NCBI RefSeq assembly: GCF_019679475.1
Contig: NZ_JAIEZP010000001.1
Span: 2,542,001 to 2,606,000 of the forward strand
Direction of reading: 5' to 3'
Length of the DNA stretch: 64,000 bases
Source of the DNA: Hyphomonas sediminis
GTDB lineage: Bacteria > Pseudomonadota > Alphaproteobacteria > Caulobacterales > Hyphomonadaceae
Made by a program: the position numbers and the translations under genes. The notes under the pieces were generated by a model that was given only the letters and a program-made list of their open reading frames with translations, had not been told where the DNA came from and did not search any database. Below are positions 29,737-38,731 of this stretch, in pieces; position 1 is the stretch's first letter; every line of letters begins with the position of its first letter.

Positions 29737-30960
29737 TCAGGCCCGGCCGCCCGCAGCCTCCGCCTCGGCTTCTTCGTCTTCGTCGAGGTCTTCTTCCGGC
29801 GCTTCCGGGGCCGCTTCGACCCGTTCAAGCGTGACTTCCCCGATATCTTCAGCAGGTTCCGGCAGGTCCGCATCCAAGGCCGCCTCAGCCAGAAGCGCGA
29901 GGGATGTGCGCTTGCGAGGGATCGGCGCCGCCTCCGGCGCAGGCTCGATCCGCTCAGGAGCTTTCTCTGCCAGCAACTTTGGTGCCGGTATCGGATCTGG
30001 CTCCGGCACTGGTTCCGGGCGGGTGGGCGATGGCAGCGGGATCGCCTTTTCGGGCGGCTCCCGCCAGATCACTTCCACCTTGTTCTTGCCAACTGTCGTC
30101 ACCTCGATCCCCGGCTGGATCTGGGAGAGGCGGCGCATCATTGCCGCGTAATTCTTGGTGTTGAACCAGGGGCGCTGGCCGCCCTGATAGGTCGGCGTGA
30201 ATTCCTGGATAACGCTGAGCGCGCGCACGATGCGCGTCTTGGACAGCGGCTGGTCGGGCATCCGCTCGCCCAATTCCTTGATGATCGCGGCGGCGCGGAC
30301 CAGCTCCGGCGCTGGCCCATCCTTGGGCGCTTCGCTCGTGGCCATCGCCGCGCGCACGCGGCCCATCAAAGGCGAGCGGCGCTCCTTCATCAGCGTCAAA
30401 GGCGCAATCACCGGCGGCGGCGAGCGGAAGCGATACCATTTGCGCTTTGCCCGCTGATAGCTGAAGGCCGCCTTCAACGCGCCGATGTGCATCACGGCGT
30501 CGGCATACTGGCTGAACAGCTCATAAGTCGGGTCGGTTTCCTTGCCGCAGGTCACCACGCGAAGCTCGCCAGCCTGCACGCGGTTCACCACCGGCATGAA
30601 ATCGGAATCCGTCGTCAGGATGACGAATTCCTCAACCTCGTCATCGACCAGCGCGATCTCTATCGCGTCCATCGTCATCACGATGTCTGCCGAGCTTTTC
30701 CCCGCACTGATCTTGCGCTTCGCCAGCGCCCGGCAGTTGAAGGCGGAAAAACCGGCTGCTTCGAATTGCGGGCGATACTGGTCGAACTGCAGGTTCCAGT
30801 AGACGCGCTTTTCAATAAAGCGCCGGCGGCGGTTCTTCGCAGAGAACGCGCCATCCTCCAGCCACAACAGCCAGTTGGACAGCCCCGTCACCACCTCTTC
30901 ACTGGTCGCGCCGTAGATGTTGTCGAAATCGACGAGCAAGACGCTTTTCACGCGCGGCAC
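29737..30960 (-). CDS. NYN-domain (DUF88/LabA-like) putative RNase
   Basis: A 407-residue protein. Residues 1-175 form a PIN-like NYN nuclease domain with the acidic positions expected for a metal site: LLVDFDN, SSADIVMTMDA and LTTDSDFMPVV. A middle domain (about 225-315) has a winged-helix/OST-HTH-like look (SKTRIVRALSVIQEFTP...FNTKNYAAMMRRL). The C-terminal 90 residues are Pro/Glu-rich and end in an acidic run. NYN proteins typically cleave or sense RNA; the target here is unknown. Start is GTG 30960 with AGGAG upstream. It lies between tatC and serS, a position not required by either. Confidence 0.8.
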   Translation of the reverse strand: MPRVKSVLLVDFDNIYGATSEEVVTGLSNWLLWLEDGAFSAKNRRRRFIEKRVYWNLQFDQYRPQFEAAGFSAFNCRALAKRKISAGKSSADIVMTMDAIEIALVDDEVEEFVILTTDSDFMPVVNRVQAGELRVVTCGKETDPTYELFSQYADAVMHIGALKAAFSYQRAKRKWYRFRSPPPVIAPLTLMKERRSPLMGRVRAAMATSEAPKDGPAPELVRAAAIIKELGERMPDQPLSKTRIVRALSVIQEFTPTYQGGQRPWFNTKNYAAMMRRLSQIQPGIEVTTVGKNKVEVIWREPPEKAIPLPSPTRPEPVPEPDPIPAPKLLAEKAPERIEPAPEAAPIPRKRTSLALLAEAALDADLPEPAEDIGEVTLERVEAAPEAPEEDLDEDEEAEAEAAGGRA

Positions 30961-31058
30961 GTAGGTAGGCTCCTCGTTTCTCGGGAGACGGGGGTTTCTG
31001 ACCGGCGCCTAGGTTCAACACCTGACCGCAAATTGCAACGCCATGGCTGCAAGGAAAA

Positions 31059-31889
31059 TCACTCGGCGGCGGCTGCCGCAGCTTCTTCCTTGCTTGCCTT
31101 CCGTTCGATCATTTTCACGCAGAAGATTGAAATCTCATAGAGGATGTAGACCGGCCCGGCGAGCAACACCTGCGAGATCGCATCAGGCGGCGTAAACACC
31201 GCCGAGAACGCCAGGATTCCGACGATGGCATAGCGGCGCCCCTTGCCAAGGCCGCTGGAGGAAACCAGCCCAATCCGGCCCAGCAGGCTGAGGATCACCG
31301 GCAGCTGGAACGAGATGCCAAAGGCCAGCATCAGCGCCATGACGAGGGAGAGATAATCCTCCACCCTTGGCATCATCTTGATCGTGGTCGCCGCCGCATC
31401 GACCTGTTCCATCGACACGGTGAACCGCGCCAGCATTGGCAGCATGATGAAATAGACGAACGCTGCGCCCAGCGAAAACAGGATCGGCGCAAACACAAGG
31501 TAGGGCCAGAACGCGCCGCGCTCTGACTTGTAGAGCCCCGGCGCCACAAAGGCGTAGACCTGCCAGGCGATGAACGGGAACGCGACGAACACACCCGCAA
31601 ACAGCGCCAGCTTCAGCTTCGCAAAGAAGAACTCCATCGGCGCGGTGAAGATGAACTCCAGCTGCGATCCGCGGATGTCTTCAGCCACGGTCGCAAACGG
31701 CGCGACCAGCCAGTTGTAGATATGGTCGGCAAAGAAGAAGCAGCCGATGGTCGCCACCGCCAGTGCCAGCAGGATCTTGATGAGCCGCCCGCGCAGCTCG
31801 ATCAGGTGATCGAGCAACGGCGCGCGGCTCGCCTCCACCTCATCGTCGAGGATTTCGGGCTGCTCATCCTTGGGCGGGGTATGGCTCAT
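31059..31889 (-). CDS. tatC: Sec-independent translocase subunit TatC
   Basis: The six-helix receptor that binds twin-arginine signal peptides, 276 residues. LDHLIELRGRLIKILLAL and the later MPRVEDYLSLVMALMLAFGISFQLPV segments are conserved. The extension at the C-terminus is Ala/Glu-rich. ATG 31889 overlaps the tatB stop by four bases. Confidence 0.97.
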   Translation of the reverse strand: MSHTPPKDEQPEILDDEVEASRAPLLDHLIELRGRLIKILLALAVATIGCFFFADHIYNWLVAPFATVAEDIRGSQLEFIFTAPMEFFFAKLKLALFAGVFVAFPFIAWQVYAFVAPGLYKSERGAFWPYLVFAPILFSLGAAFVYFIMLPMLARFTVSMEQVDAAATTIKMMPRVEDYLSLVMALMLAFGISFQLPVILSLLGRIGLVSSSGLGKGRRYAIVGILAFSAVFTPPDAISQVLLAGPVYILYEISIFCVKMIERKASKEEAAAAAAE

Positions 31890-32272
31890 GCCGGCTCCCC
31901 CTTGGGCGGGGGCGACGGCGCGTCCTTGGGCTCGGTTGGTTCAGATGGCGGCGCGACGGCCTCCGGCTCAGCATTGGGATGCTCGCGCATGATGGCGGAA
32001 TTCACATCCGCCTCATATGCAGCCAGGTCATCCTGCGCCGAGGTCAGCGTGTTGGCCTTTCGCAGCTCCTGGATTTCCTTCTTCAGGTCATCCAGCTCGC
32101 TCTGGCGGGCAATGTCGTCAAAGGCCGACTGGAACTCGCGCGCCATCCGCCGGCCCTTGCCGACGATCTGGCCCAGCTTGCGCATCATCATCGGCAGGTC
32201 GCGCGGACCAACGATGATCAGCGCGGCGAGGCCGATAAGCAATATCTCGGAAAACCCGATGCCGGGCAGCAT
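31886..32272 (-). CDS. tatB: Sec-independent translocase subunit TatB
   Basis: A 128-residue protein with an N-terminal membrane helix (IGFSEILLIGLAALIIVGPRDLP), an amphipathic helix and a Pro-rich acidic tail. The Glu in the helix and the GPRDLP hinge distinguish it from TatA. It forms the receptor with TatC. Confidence 0.95.
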   Translation of the reverse strand: MLPGIGFSEILLIGLAALIIVGPRDLPMMMRKLGQIVGKGRRMAREFQSAFDDIARQSELDDLKKEIQELRKANTLTSAQDDLAAYEADVNSAIMREHPNAEPEAVAPPSEPTEPKDAPSPPPKGEPA

Positions 32273-32298
32273 GGCGATGCGCCCTCCGCGTCAGTGGC

Positions 32299-32511
32299 TC
32301 AGGACGAAGCTTTCGTCTCGTCTTTCTTGGGCGTGATGTCGACCATGTCGTCTTTGCCGACCGGTTTGGTTTCCTCATCCTTGAGGCCTTTGCGGAAAGC
32401 GCCGATCCCCTTGGCCATGTCGCCCATGATCGAGGAAATGCGCCCACGCCCGCCAAACAACAGCAGCGCAACAACGACCACGATGAGCAGTTGAATTATG
32501 CTTGGCGACAT
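32299..32511 (-). CDS. tatA: Sec-independent translocase subunit TatA
   Basis: A 70-residue pore-forming subunit: short helix [20 protein letters not shown] then the amphipathic helix [22 protein letters not shown]. The start is set at ATG 32511 by AGGAG 9 bases upstream; longer in-frame openings lack TatA character. It begins the tatABC transcript, divergent from xth (83 bp between starts). Confidence 0.93.
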   Translation of the reverse strand: MSPSIIQLLIVVVVALLLFGGRGRISSIMGDMAKGIGAFRKGLKDEETKPVGKDDMVDITPKKDETKASS

Positions 32512-32594
32512 GAACGCGACTCCTGAGGTTTCCCCCAGTATAGGCGTCCCTGCCTGCTGGAACAATGCGGCGAAGCTGCTTAAGAGCATAAGCC

Positions 32595-33371
32595 ATGCGT
32601 ATTGCCACCTGGAACGTGAATTCGATCAAGGCCCGTCTGCCAACTGTCTTGCAAGTGCTGCAGGACATACAGGCTGATGTCGTTTGCCTGCAGGAACTGA
32701 AGTGCGAAACCGATGCCTTCCCCTATCTCGAGATCGAGGAACAGGGCTGGAATTGCGCGGTTCATGGCCAGAAGAGCTATAACGGCGTTGCCCTGCTCTC
32801 GAAATTTCCCCTGGAAGGCGTCGTCAAGGAGATGTCGACCCTGAAGGACGAGCAGGCCCGCTATATCGAGGCGACCGTGATGGCAGAGCGCCCCGTGCGG
32901 GTCGGCGGGCTGTATCTGCCCAACGGCAATCCCACACCGGGCGAAAAGTACGATTACAAGCTCGAATGGATCGCCGCGCTCGAAGAACACACGCAAGCCC
33001 TCCTCAAATCCGAAGAGCCATTTGTGCTGTGCGGGGACTATAACGCCATTCCCGCGCCGGAAGACTGCTGGGACGACACGGTCTGGAACACCGACGCGCT
33101 CGGCCTGCCCGAAACCCGCGCGGCCTACCGCAAGCTCAAGCATCTGGGCCTGACGGACGCCTTCGCCGCCTGCGATGGGCGCGCCCACCAATATACGTTC
33201 TGGGATTATCAGGGCGGCGCCTTCCAGAAGGATCATGGCATCCGGATCGACCATGTCCTCGCCTGCCCGCGCATGACCGACCGCCTCACCGGCACGGAAA
33301 TCTACCGCAAGGCCCGCGCGATGGAAAAACCGTCGGACCATGTGCCGGTCATCGCCGTGTTCGAGGACTGA
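32595..33371 (+). CDS. xth: Exodeoxyribonuclease III
   Basis: AP endonuclease/3' exonuclease of 258 residues acting in base excision repair. Motifs in order: [21 protein letters not shown] (metal Glu), [27 protein letters not shown] (Asp/Asn pair), and the terminal KPSDHVPV (catalytic Asp-His). Confidence 0.96.
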   Translation: MRIATWNVNSIKARLPTVLQVLQDIQADVVCLQELKCETDAFPYLEIEEQGWNCAVHGQKSYNGVALLSKFPLEGVVKEMSTLKDEQARYIEATVMAERPVRVGGLYLPNGNPTPGEKYDYKLEWIAALEEHTQALLKSEEPFVLCGDYNAIPAPEDCWDDTVWNTDALGLPETRAAYRKLKHLGLTDAFAACDGRAHQYTFWDYQGGAFQKDHGIRIDHVLACPRMTDRLTGTEIYRKARAMEKPSDHVPVIAVFED

Positions 33372-33475
33372 TCGGCGCCCGCTTCCGCAATCGATGAGAC
33401 AGGCTAATCTGCCGACGGGCTGACCGGCGACACCATGATTCCGGCCCTGGCCTCTTCACGCTTCCGGAGCCCCTC

Positions 33476-33817
33476 ATGCCGCCGCATGTCCTGCCGATCG
33501 TCCTCCTGTCGATCTCCAACCTGTTCATGACCATGGCCTGGTATGGCCACCTCAAATTCAAGACGGCGCCCCTGCTGCTCGTCATCTTCGCCAGCTGGGG
33601 CATTGCCCTCATCGAATATATCTTCGCCGTGCCTGCAAACCGCTGGGGCCATTCGGTCTATTCTGCCGCAGAACTCAAAACGATTCAGGAGGTTATCACC
33701 CTGATCGTGTTTGCCGGATTTTCGGTGTGGGTGCTGAAAGAGCCGCTCGGCTGGAACCATGCGATCGGGTTCGGCCTAATTGCGCTCGGCGCCTGGTTCA
33801 TCTTTCAGGGCAAGTAG
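33476..33817 (+). CDS. DMT family membrane protein (DUF486)
   Basis: A 113-residue four-helix protein. The pattern SNLFMTMAWYGHLKF, ASWGIALIEYIFAVPANR and EVITLIVFAGFSVWVLKE matches the DUF486 family, half-size relatives of drug/metabolite transporters. Substrate unknown. Inner membrane. Confidence 0.9.
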   Translation: MPPHVLPIVLLSISNLFMTMAWYGHLKFKTAPLLLVIFASWGIALIEYIFAVPANRWGHSVYSAAELKTIQEVITLIVFAGFSVWVLKEPLGWNHAIGFGLIALGAWFIFQGK

Positions 33818-33820
33818 GGC

Positions 33821-33853
33821 CAGGTGGCGGAGGCCTGAGGCACCCGCCACCTG
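33821..33853. terminator. Hairpin between convergent DUF486 and entericidin genes
   Basis: Ten-base arms CAGGTGGCGG (33821-33830) and CCGCCACCTG (33844-33853) enclose a 13-base loop. There is no T tract. It probably marks the shared transcript end. Confidence 0.45.
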
Positions 33854-33860
33854 ATCGAGA

Positions 33861-34013
33861 TCACTTCGTGATATCGTCTTTGACTTCCTTGGCGGTCTCT
33901 TCGACAGCCTGTCCACCGGCCTTCACGTCTTTGCCGATGCCTTCAATCGTGTTGCAGGCTGCCAGCGTCGGCAGGGCAACAACGGCGATCAGCGCCATCA
34001 TCACTTTTTTCAT
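33861..34013 (-). CDS. Entericidin-like small lipoprotein
   Basis: A 50-residue protein: MKKVMMALIAVVALPTLAAC is a lipoprotein signal with lipobox TLAAC, and the mature part NTIEGIGKDVKAGGQAVEET is the entericidin A/B signature. In enterobacteria this family forms an antidote/bacteriolytic pair under stress, but in alphaproteobacteria usually a single copy of unknown role is found. The start is set at the signal peptide Met. Confidence 0.9.
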   Translation of the reverse strand: MKKVMMALIAVVALPTLAACNTIEGIGKDVKAGGQAVEETAKEVKDDITK

Positions 34014-34173
34014 TGAGGTATCTCCCGTGTGTGGTGAGCGGAAAATGGCGCGCTGCCGGGATTCCGGCAAGGGCGTTTCAATCCTTTCAACGGCTTATGT
34101 GGCTTAAAATCCTCACTCAGTTTTCCCGCCATTCCCGTTTCCAATCTCCCCGACTCCCTGCTAAAGAGCCGCC

Positions 34174-34842
34174 ATGAAAACCGCTGTTATCGTCTTCCCT
34201 GGCTCGAACTGTGATCGTGACGCGCAGGATGCGCTGGCCAAGCTGACCGGCAAGGCGCCGGCCATGGTCTGGCACAAGGATGGGGAAATCCCCGCCGGAA
34301 CAGACCTCGTGATGGTGCCCGGCGGCTTCTCTTACGGCGATTACCTGCGCTGCGGCGCCATGGCGGGCAACTCGCCCATCATCTCGCAGCTCAAAGCCCA
34401 TGCCGAACGCGGCGGCTACGTCCTCGGCGTCTGCAACGGCTTCCAGATCCTCACCGAAACCGGCCTCCTACCCGGCGCACTGGTGCGCAATGCCTCGCTC
34501 CACTTCGTCTGCCGCCCGCAGAAACTGAAGGTCGAGAGCAGCAACACGGCCTTCACCAGCGCCTATGCCGGCGGCAGCGAGATCGTGATCCCCATTGCCC
34601 ATGCCGAAGGCAACTTCTTCGCAGACGACGCAACGCTGGATCGCCTGGAAGGCGAAGGCCGCGTGCCGTTCCGCTATACCAGCGGCGAGAACCCCAACGG
34701 CGCCGCCCGCGACATCGCCGGCATCCTCTCGGAAAACGGCCGCGTCCTCGGCATGATGCCCCACCCCGAACGCGCCATCGGCGACCATGAAGGCGGCAGC
34801 GACGGCGTTGCCCTGTTCAAGAGCCTGATGGCGGCGGCCTAA
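34174..34842 (+). CDS. purQ: Phosphoribosylformylglycinamidine synthase subunit PurQ
   Basis: The glutaminase subunit of the three-part FGAM synthase (PurL, PurQ, PurS) of purine synthesis, 222 residues. Class I amidotransferase signature: [11 protein letters not shown] (nucleophile Cys) and MMPHPERA (His/Glu). purS, usually just upstream, is not present in this window, and purL lies 5.4 kb downstream. Confidence 0.96.
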   Translation: MKTAVIVFPGSNCDRDAQDALAKLTGKAPAMVWHKDGEIPAGTDLVMVPGGFSYGDYLRCGAMAGNSPIISQLKAHAERGGYVLGVCNGFQILTETGLLPGALVRNASLHFVCRPQKLKVESSNTAFTSAYAGGSEIVIPIAHAEGNFFADDATLDRLEGEGRVPFRYTSGENPNGAARDIAGILSENGRVLGMMPHPERAIGDHEGGSDGVALFKSLMAAA

Positions 34843-35525
34843 TCCGCTAAAGTGGGCTCGGGATTTCGCGAGAAGTCGAACTCAATCGGGTAGACAACCT
34901 TCTTCCGTTCAACAGCTTCTCCGCCGACTATCTTTGGGGCAAACGTGCTGGCCGCTATCCGGTCCTCAGCAAGCGTTTTGAAATTGTCGTGCGTACAGAA
35001 TGCGACGATATTTTTTGGGTTTCCTTCGACATCTACATCAAACCGGACGTCACACGTTCCCGCAATGCCAGAGGCCAAAGCTTCATTAGGGACTCTTGTT
35101 TTTGGCGCGGGGATAGGCTGTGCATCAGTAGGCAGCGATCCTGCATCCAAATTCTCTGACTTTCTTTGTCCGGTGGATGGTACTGGACCGAACGCCTCCA
35201 AGCTCTCTTCGTATATCGAGCGGCCCTCGGCGATCCGATCCAGCTTCCAATAGTTCAGGATCAGGTATCCATAAGTTCGCATTTGAGGTTGTTCCGCCTC
35301 AAGGTCCTTGAGCCGCAACCCTGCCGCTAGCGATTCATTCAAACAATCAGCCTGATAAGTTGCGAGCACGTGCTCCCAAAGCTGCTCCTTATCCGGCCCC
35401 TCACCGCCGTCGTCGAACACCATGTCACAAGGTTGAGCAGGTTGAACCTCAGCCGATGGCGCATCGGTGATCGCACAGGATATAATTGCGCCCAGGCAGA
35501 CAGCCATATTTCGGATACACATCAT
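34839..35525 (-). CDS. Secreted protein with TonB C-terminal-like domain
   Basis: A 228-residue protein with an N-terminal signal ([17 protein letters not shown]). The last 90 residues ([20 protein letters not shown] ... [21 protein letters not shown]) have the energy-transducer TonB C-terminal (pfam03544) pattern, but there is no membrane anchor plus Pro-rich spacer of a full TonB. It may bind a periplasmic partner. The start is ambiguous between ATG 35525 and ATG 35522. It is more AT-rich than its neighbours and convergent with purQ, overlapping its stop by four bases. Confidence 0.7.
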   Translation of the reverse strand: MMCIRNMAVCLGAIISCAITDAPSAEVQPAQPCDMVFDDGGEGPDKEQLWEHVLATYQADCLNESLAAGLRLKDLEAEQPQMRTYGYLILNYWKLDRIAEGRSIYEESLEAFGPVPSTGQRKSENLDAGSLPTDAQPIPAPKTRVPNEALASGIAGTCDVRFDVDVEGNPKNIVAFCTHDNFKTLAEDRIAASTFAPKIVGGEAVERKKVVYPIEFDFSRNPEPTLAD

Positions 35526-35630
35526 TAGCCCCGGCAAACAATCAGTAATTCAACCATTATTATTCTGCATTGTAACCCCTCTATGCGCCCCATCTGGACA
35601 AAGACTGACGCGCCCTATCTAATTCCCTTT

Positions 35631-36644
35631 ATGACCAATTCGCACCAGACCGACCTCATCGCCCGCCTGCCCAAGGCTGAGCTTCACCTGCATATCGAAG
35701 GCAGTTTCGAGCCGGAGCTGATGATGGCGCTGGCGGCGCGCAACAAGATCGACCTTCCGTTCAAGACGCTGGAAGACGCAAAGGCCGCCTACAACTTCTC
35801 AAACCTGCAGGAATTCCTCGACCTCTATTATCAGGGCATGCAGGTGCTGCGCACGGAGGAAGACTTCTTCGACTTGACCTTGGCCTATCTCCAGCGCGCC
35901 AAGGCCGACAATGTCCGCCATGTCGAGATGTTCTACGATCCGCAGGCGCACACTGAGCGCGGCGTGCCTTTCGGCGTCGTCACCGATGGCATCCTGGCGG
36001 CCATCCGGAAGGGCGAGCAGGAACTCGGCATCAGCTCCTATCTCATTATGAGCTTCCTGCGGCATCTCTCCGAAGAAGACGGCTTCGACCTCCTGGTGGA
36101 GTCCGAGCGCTGGCACGACAAGTTCGTGGGTGTCGGCCTGGATTCCTCAGAAGTCGGCCACCCGCCGCTGAAGTTCGAGCGCCTCTACCAGCGCTGCGCC
36201 GAGATCGGCTTCAAGCTCTGCATGCATGCCGGCGAAGAAGGCCCGCCTTCCTATGTCCGGGAAGCCCTGCTCGACATTGGCGTTGACCGGATCGACCATG
36301 GCAACCGCTGCATGGAAGATCCCGAGCTTGTCAGCATCATCCGCGACATGCAGGTTCCGCTGACCAATTGTCCGTTGTCGAACTTGTCCCTCTGCGTCAT
36401 CGACGATCTGAAGAAAAGCCCCGTGAAAGCGCAGCTCGAGCAAGGCCTGCTCGTAACTGTGAACTCGGATGACCCGGCCTATTTCGGCGGCTATATCGGT
36501 CGTAATTACGAGAAAACCGCCGAGGCGCTGGACCTGTCAAACGACCAGCTCATCCAGCTCGCCCGCAACAGCTTCACCGGCAGCTTCCTGCCGGAGGCAG
36601 CCATCAAGGCGCATCTCGCGAGCATTGACGAATCGATCGCCTGA
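35631..36644 (+). CDS. Adenine deaminase (adenosine deaminase family)
   Basis: Zinc hydrolase of 337 residues converting adenine to hypoxanthine and ammonia in purine salvage. Zinc ligands are in KAELHLHIEGS, MHAGEEGPP and VNSDDPAYFGGY; RIDHGNRC and TNCPLSNLSLCV are typical of the adenine- rather than adenosine-specific branch. That choice is from motif flavour and could be wrong. ATG 35631 is used, as the 16 extra upstream residues are not conserved. It lies between purQ and purL, consistent with purine metabolism. Confidence 0.85.
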   Translation: MTNSHQTDLIARLPKAELHLHIEGSFEPELMMALAARNKIDLPFKTLEDAKAAYNFSNLQEFLDLYYQGMQVLRTEEDFFDLTLAYLQRAKADNVRHVEMFYDPQAHTERGVPFGVVTDGILAAIRKGEQELGISSYLIMSFLRHLSEEDGFDLLVESERWHDKFVGVGLDSSEVGHPPLKFERLYQRCAEIGFKLCMHAGEEGPPSYVREALLDIGVDRIDHGNRCMEDPELVSIIRDMQVPLTNCPLSNLSLCVIDDLKKSPVKAQLEQGLLVTVNSDDPAYFGGYIGRNYEKTAEALDLSNDQLIQLARNSFTGSFLPEAAIKAHLASIDESIA

Positions 36645-36670
36645 AGACTTTCGGCCCACAAAATTGAAAC

Positions 36671-36701
36671 GGCCGCCCCAGTTGGGGCGGCCGATAATTT
36701 T
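36671..36701. terminator. Bidirectional terminator
   Basis: Nine-base arms GGCCGCCCC (36671-36679) and GGGGCGGCC (36684-36692), loop AGTT, followed on the plus strand by GATAATTTTT. It separates the adenine deaminase stop from the convergent secreted-protein stop. Confidence 0.75.
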
Positions 36702-37333
36702 TAGCTGTTGGTGGCGGCGGGCTCTGCCTCTTCGTCCGCCTCTTCCTCAGGCTGGACCTGCGGAACCGCGCCCGGCGCCGGGTGGCATGCGCGGACAACC
36801 GATTTAAGCATGGGATCGGTTTCGAAGACCATGCCACGCGAGCCCGATACGACGCGCAGATCCCCCGCGCCCGAAGCCAGAACAAAGGTCTGTTGGCTCA
36901 CAGGTTCAGCCATGCCTGCTGCTGTGTCGGGAGACAGGTCAGGCGCCGCCGGAACGCGTGCATTCCCTGCCGAGGTGAACAGGTCGATGGCGCCGACCGT
37001 ATCTTCAGCAGATGCCGCCTTGATGACCATCATCTTGTTGCCGGTCTCAGTGTCTGCCGGAATGCAGGACGCTGAAAACAGCATCTCGCCGGTCGCAGAG
37101 GTAAACGTTGCCGTGTCCCGTCCGCCTGCGGAAGACCGCTCCCACACGCCTTCCACATTCGTTGTCGTGACTTCCGGCGGCGGCGCTTTTTCTTCTTCAG
37201 GTTCAGCTTCCCTCTCTGCCTGTTCGGCCTGCGCTTCCGCCGGCTGATCTTCAGCGACGGGTGCTTGCGTCTGCGCATGGGCCCATCCGGCAATCAGCAC
37301 GGCGGGGACAAGGGCAATCAACGGGTTCCGCAT
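36701..37333 (-). CDS. Secreted protein of unknown function
   Basis: A 210-residue exported protein with a clear signal peptide (NPLIALVPAVLIAGWAHAQ). An acidic Glu/Ala/Pro-rich spacer follows (about 25-55), then a compact domain with GVWERSSAGGRDTATFTS, two Cys (ASCIPAD and RACHPAP) that may bridge, and an acidic Glu/Ala tail. No family recognised. The start is set by the signal peptide Met at 37333. Confidence 0.7.
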   Translation of the reverse strand: MRNPLIALVPAVLIAGWAHAQTQAPVAEDQPAEAQAEQAEREAEPEEEKAPPPEVTTTNVEGVWERSSAGGRDTATFTSATGEMLFSASCIPADTETGNKMMVIKAASAEDTVGAIDLFTSAGNARVPAAPDLSPDTAAGMAEPVSQQTFVLASGAGDLRVVSGSRGMVFETDPMLKSVVRACHPAPGAVPQVQPEEEADEEAEPAATNS

Positions 37334-37429
37334 AATCTGGCTCCTCTGATGCGTCACTTGAGTTTGCCAACGCATCAATTCGCCGCCGGTTTCACCCGCC
37401 GCAGCATTGCCCCGAAATGGCCCCGAACA

Positions 37430-38554
37430 TTACGGTTCCGAATAAGTGGAATAAGCCGCTTTCTCCGCGAGCGCTGCGTGCCCGTCGATCATGCGCCGGA
37501 CCTGATCCTCGCGCACATCGAGTGACCAATCGTCCGCGTTGTGGCTTCCGCCCAAGACAAGACCTGTCTTGCGCGGGAACATGTAGAGCCCGCCCACAAT
37601 GTAGGAATAATCAATTTCGGGCTGGGGCAGCAGATGTGTCAGCTGGCCACGGATCGGCGTCAGGGTTTCATCGCCAAACAGTGTCCGCGCGCCAAGCCCA
37701 GTACAGTTGACAATCACCGGCTGCGCCAATGCCAATACCTCATCCAGCGTCTCGAACCGGCGCGCAATGAACTTTGCCCCGGCCGCCTGCGCATCCTTCA
37801 TCAGCATGTCGAGGTAATAGTCCGGATCGATCATCAGCGAATGGCAACGCTCTTCATAGGCAAAGCCAAACCGCGTCTCACGCGTCAGGATTTCCAGATC
37901 CGGATACAGTTCATCCCCGCCCGGCAGTTCGCGACGCTGCTCCGGCACGGTGTTCGTCAGATCAGAATGCTGAACCCAGCTGACGCCGTATCCCGGTCGG
38001 TTCACATAAGGCAGGAAGCCCCGATGCGCCTCGCGCGTCACCTTCGCATTCAAGGCAAGGAACTCTTCGGTCGCCACATCCCGGCTGTAAAGGCTCGACG
38101 GTCGCCAGAGCGCCCCAGCGATATTCGAGGTCGTGTTTGGGTGCATCGCTTCGGCATAGACAGTCACCACATACCCCCGCCGCGCCAGGATCAACGCACT
38201 GGTCAGCCCCATGACGCCGCCACCAAGCACCGCCACGTCAAGCCGGCCGGCCTCCCCCGCCATCACGGCCGCCCGCTGGCTGGTGCCCCAGGATAGGGTG
38301 ACGCCGCTGCCGCCATGCCCGTAATTGTGCACCACAATCTTCTCGCCAAAGCGCTCCGCTTCCAGTCGGAACCCCTGTGCCCGGTAGGGCCGCAAGCCAA
38401 CCACCGTGCGAGTAATCCTGTCGCGCTCTACCAACACCTTCGGAAAAGGCCGCGCAGGCGGCCACGTCACCACGCTCGTCGGCGCCGTAACACAGGCCGC
38501 CAGCGCGCTCGCGCCCAACCCCAGAAGAACAGACCGGCGAGTTAGGTTTGGCAT
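37430..38554 (-). CDS. D-amino-acid-oxidase-like flavoprotein, apparently circularly permuted
   Basis: A 374-residue exported oxidoreductase. The N-terminus TRRSVLLGLGASALAAC resembles a Tat signal with a lipobox. Residues about 51-96 (VVGLRPYRAQGFRLE ... VVHNYGHGGSGVTLSWG) match what is normally the C-terminal end of D-amino-acid/D-aspartate oxidases. The FAD strand VAVLGGGVMGLTSALILA, normally N-terminal, comes only at 107-124. The protein ends in TGLVLGGSHNADDWSLDVRED, a region normally followed by the segment found here at the front. FAD would have to be loaded before Tat export. Substrate unknown; a D-amino acid of the periplasm is inference. Confidence 0.85.
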   Translation of the reverse strand: MPNLTRRSVLLGLGASALAACVTAPTSVVTWPPARPFPKVLVERDRITRTVVGLRPYRAQGFRLEAERFGEKIVVHNYGHGGSGVTLSWGTSQRAAVMAGEAGRLDVAVLGGGVMGLTSALILARRGYVVTVYAEAMHPNTTSNIAGALWRPSSLYSRDVATEEFLALNAKVTREAHRGFLPYVNRPGYGVSWVQHSDLTNTVPEQRRELPGGDELYPDLEILTRETRFGFAYEERCHSLMIDPDYYLDMLMKDAQAAGAKFIARRFETLDEVLALAQPVIVNCTGLGARTLFGDETLTPIRGQLTHLLPQPEIDYSYIVGGLYMFPRKTGLVLGGSHNADDWSLDVREDQVRRMIDGHAALAEKAAYSTYSEP

Positions 38555-38731
38555 CGAAGGCGCTCCTTTTGCGGCATCGTAGGGAGGGAACAGAACTTAC
38601 CGCAATGGCGCGCCGCAGCCGGGATCCGCCCAACACGTGAAGCATGACACGGCGTGAGTGATCAACGAAAGCGCGTGATCAATGCACGCTGCCCTATAGC
38701 GGAGGGGAAAGTTCACGGCTAAACGGCTGAG
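38555..38731. other. Divergent intergenic region, 177 bp
   Basis: Separates the flavoprotein (minus) from the TPR-sulfotransferase (plus) and must hold their promoters. A short TGATCAACG...CGTGATCA-like dyad near 38656-38680 is visible, but no convincing -35/-10 pair. Confidence 0.3.
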
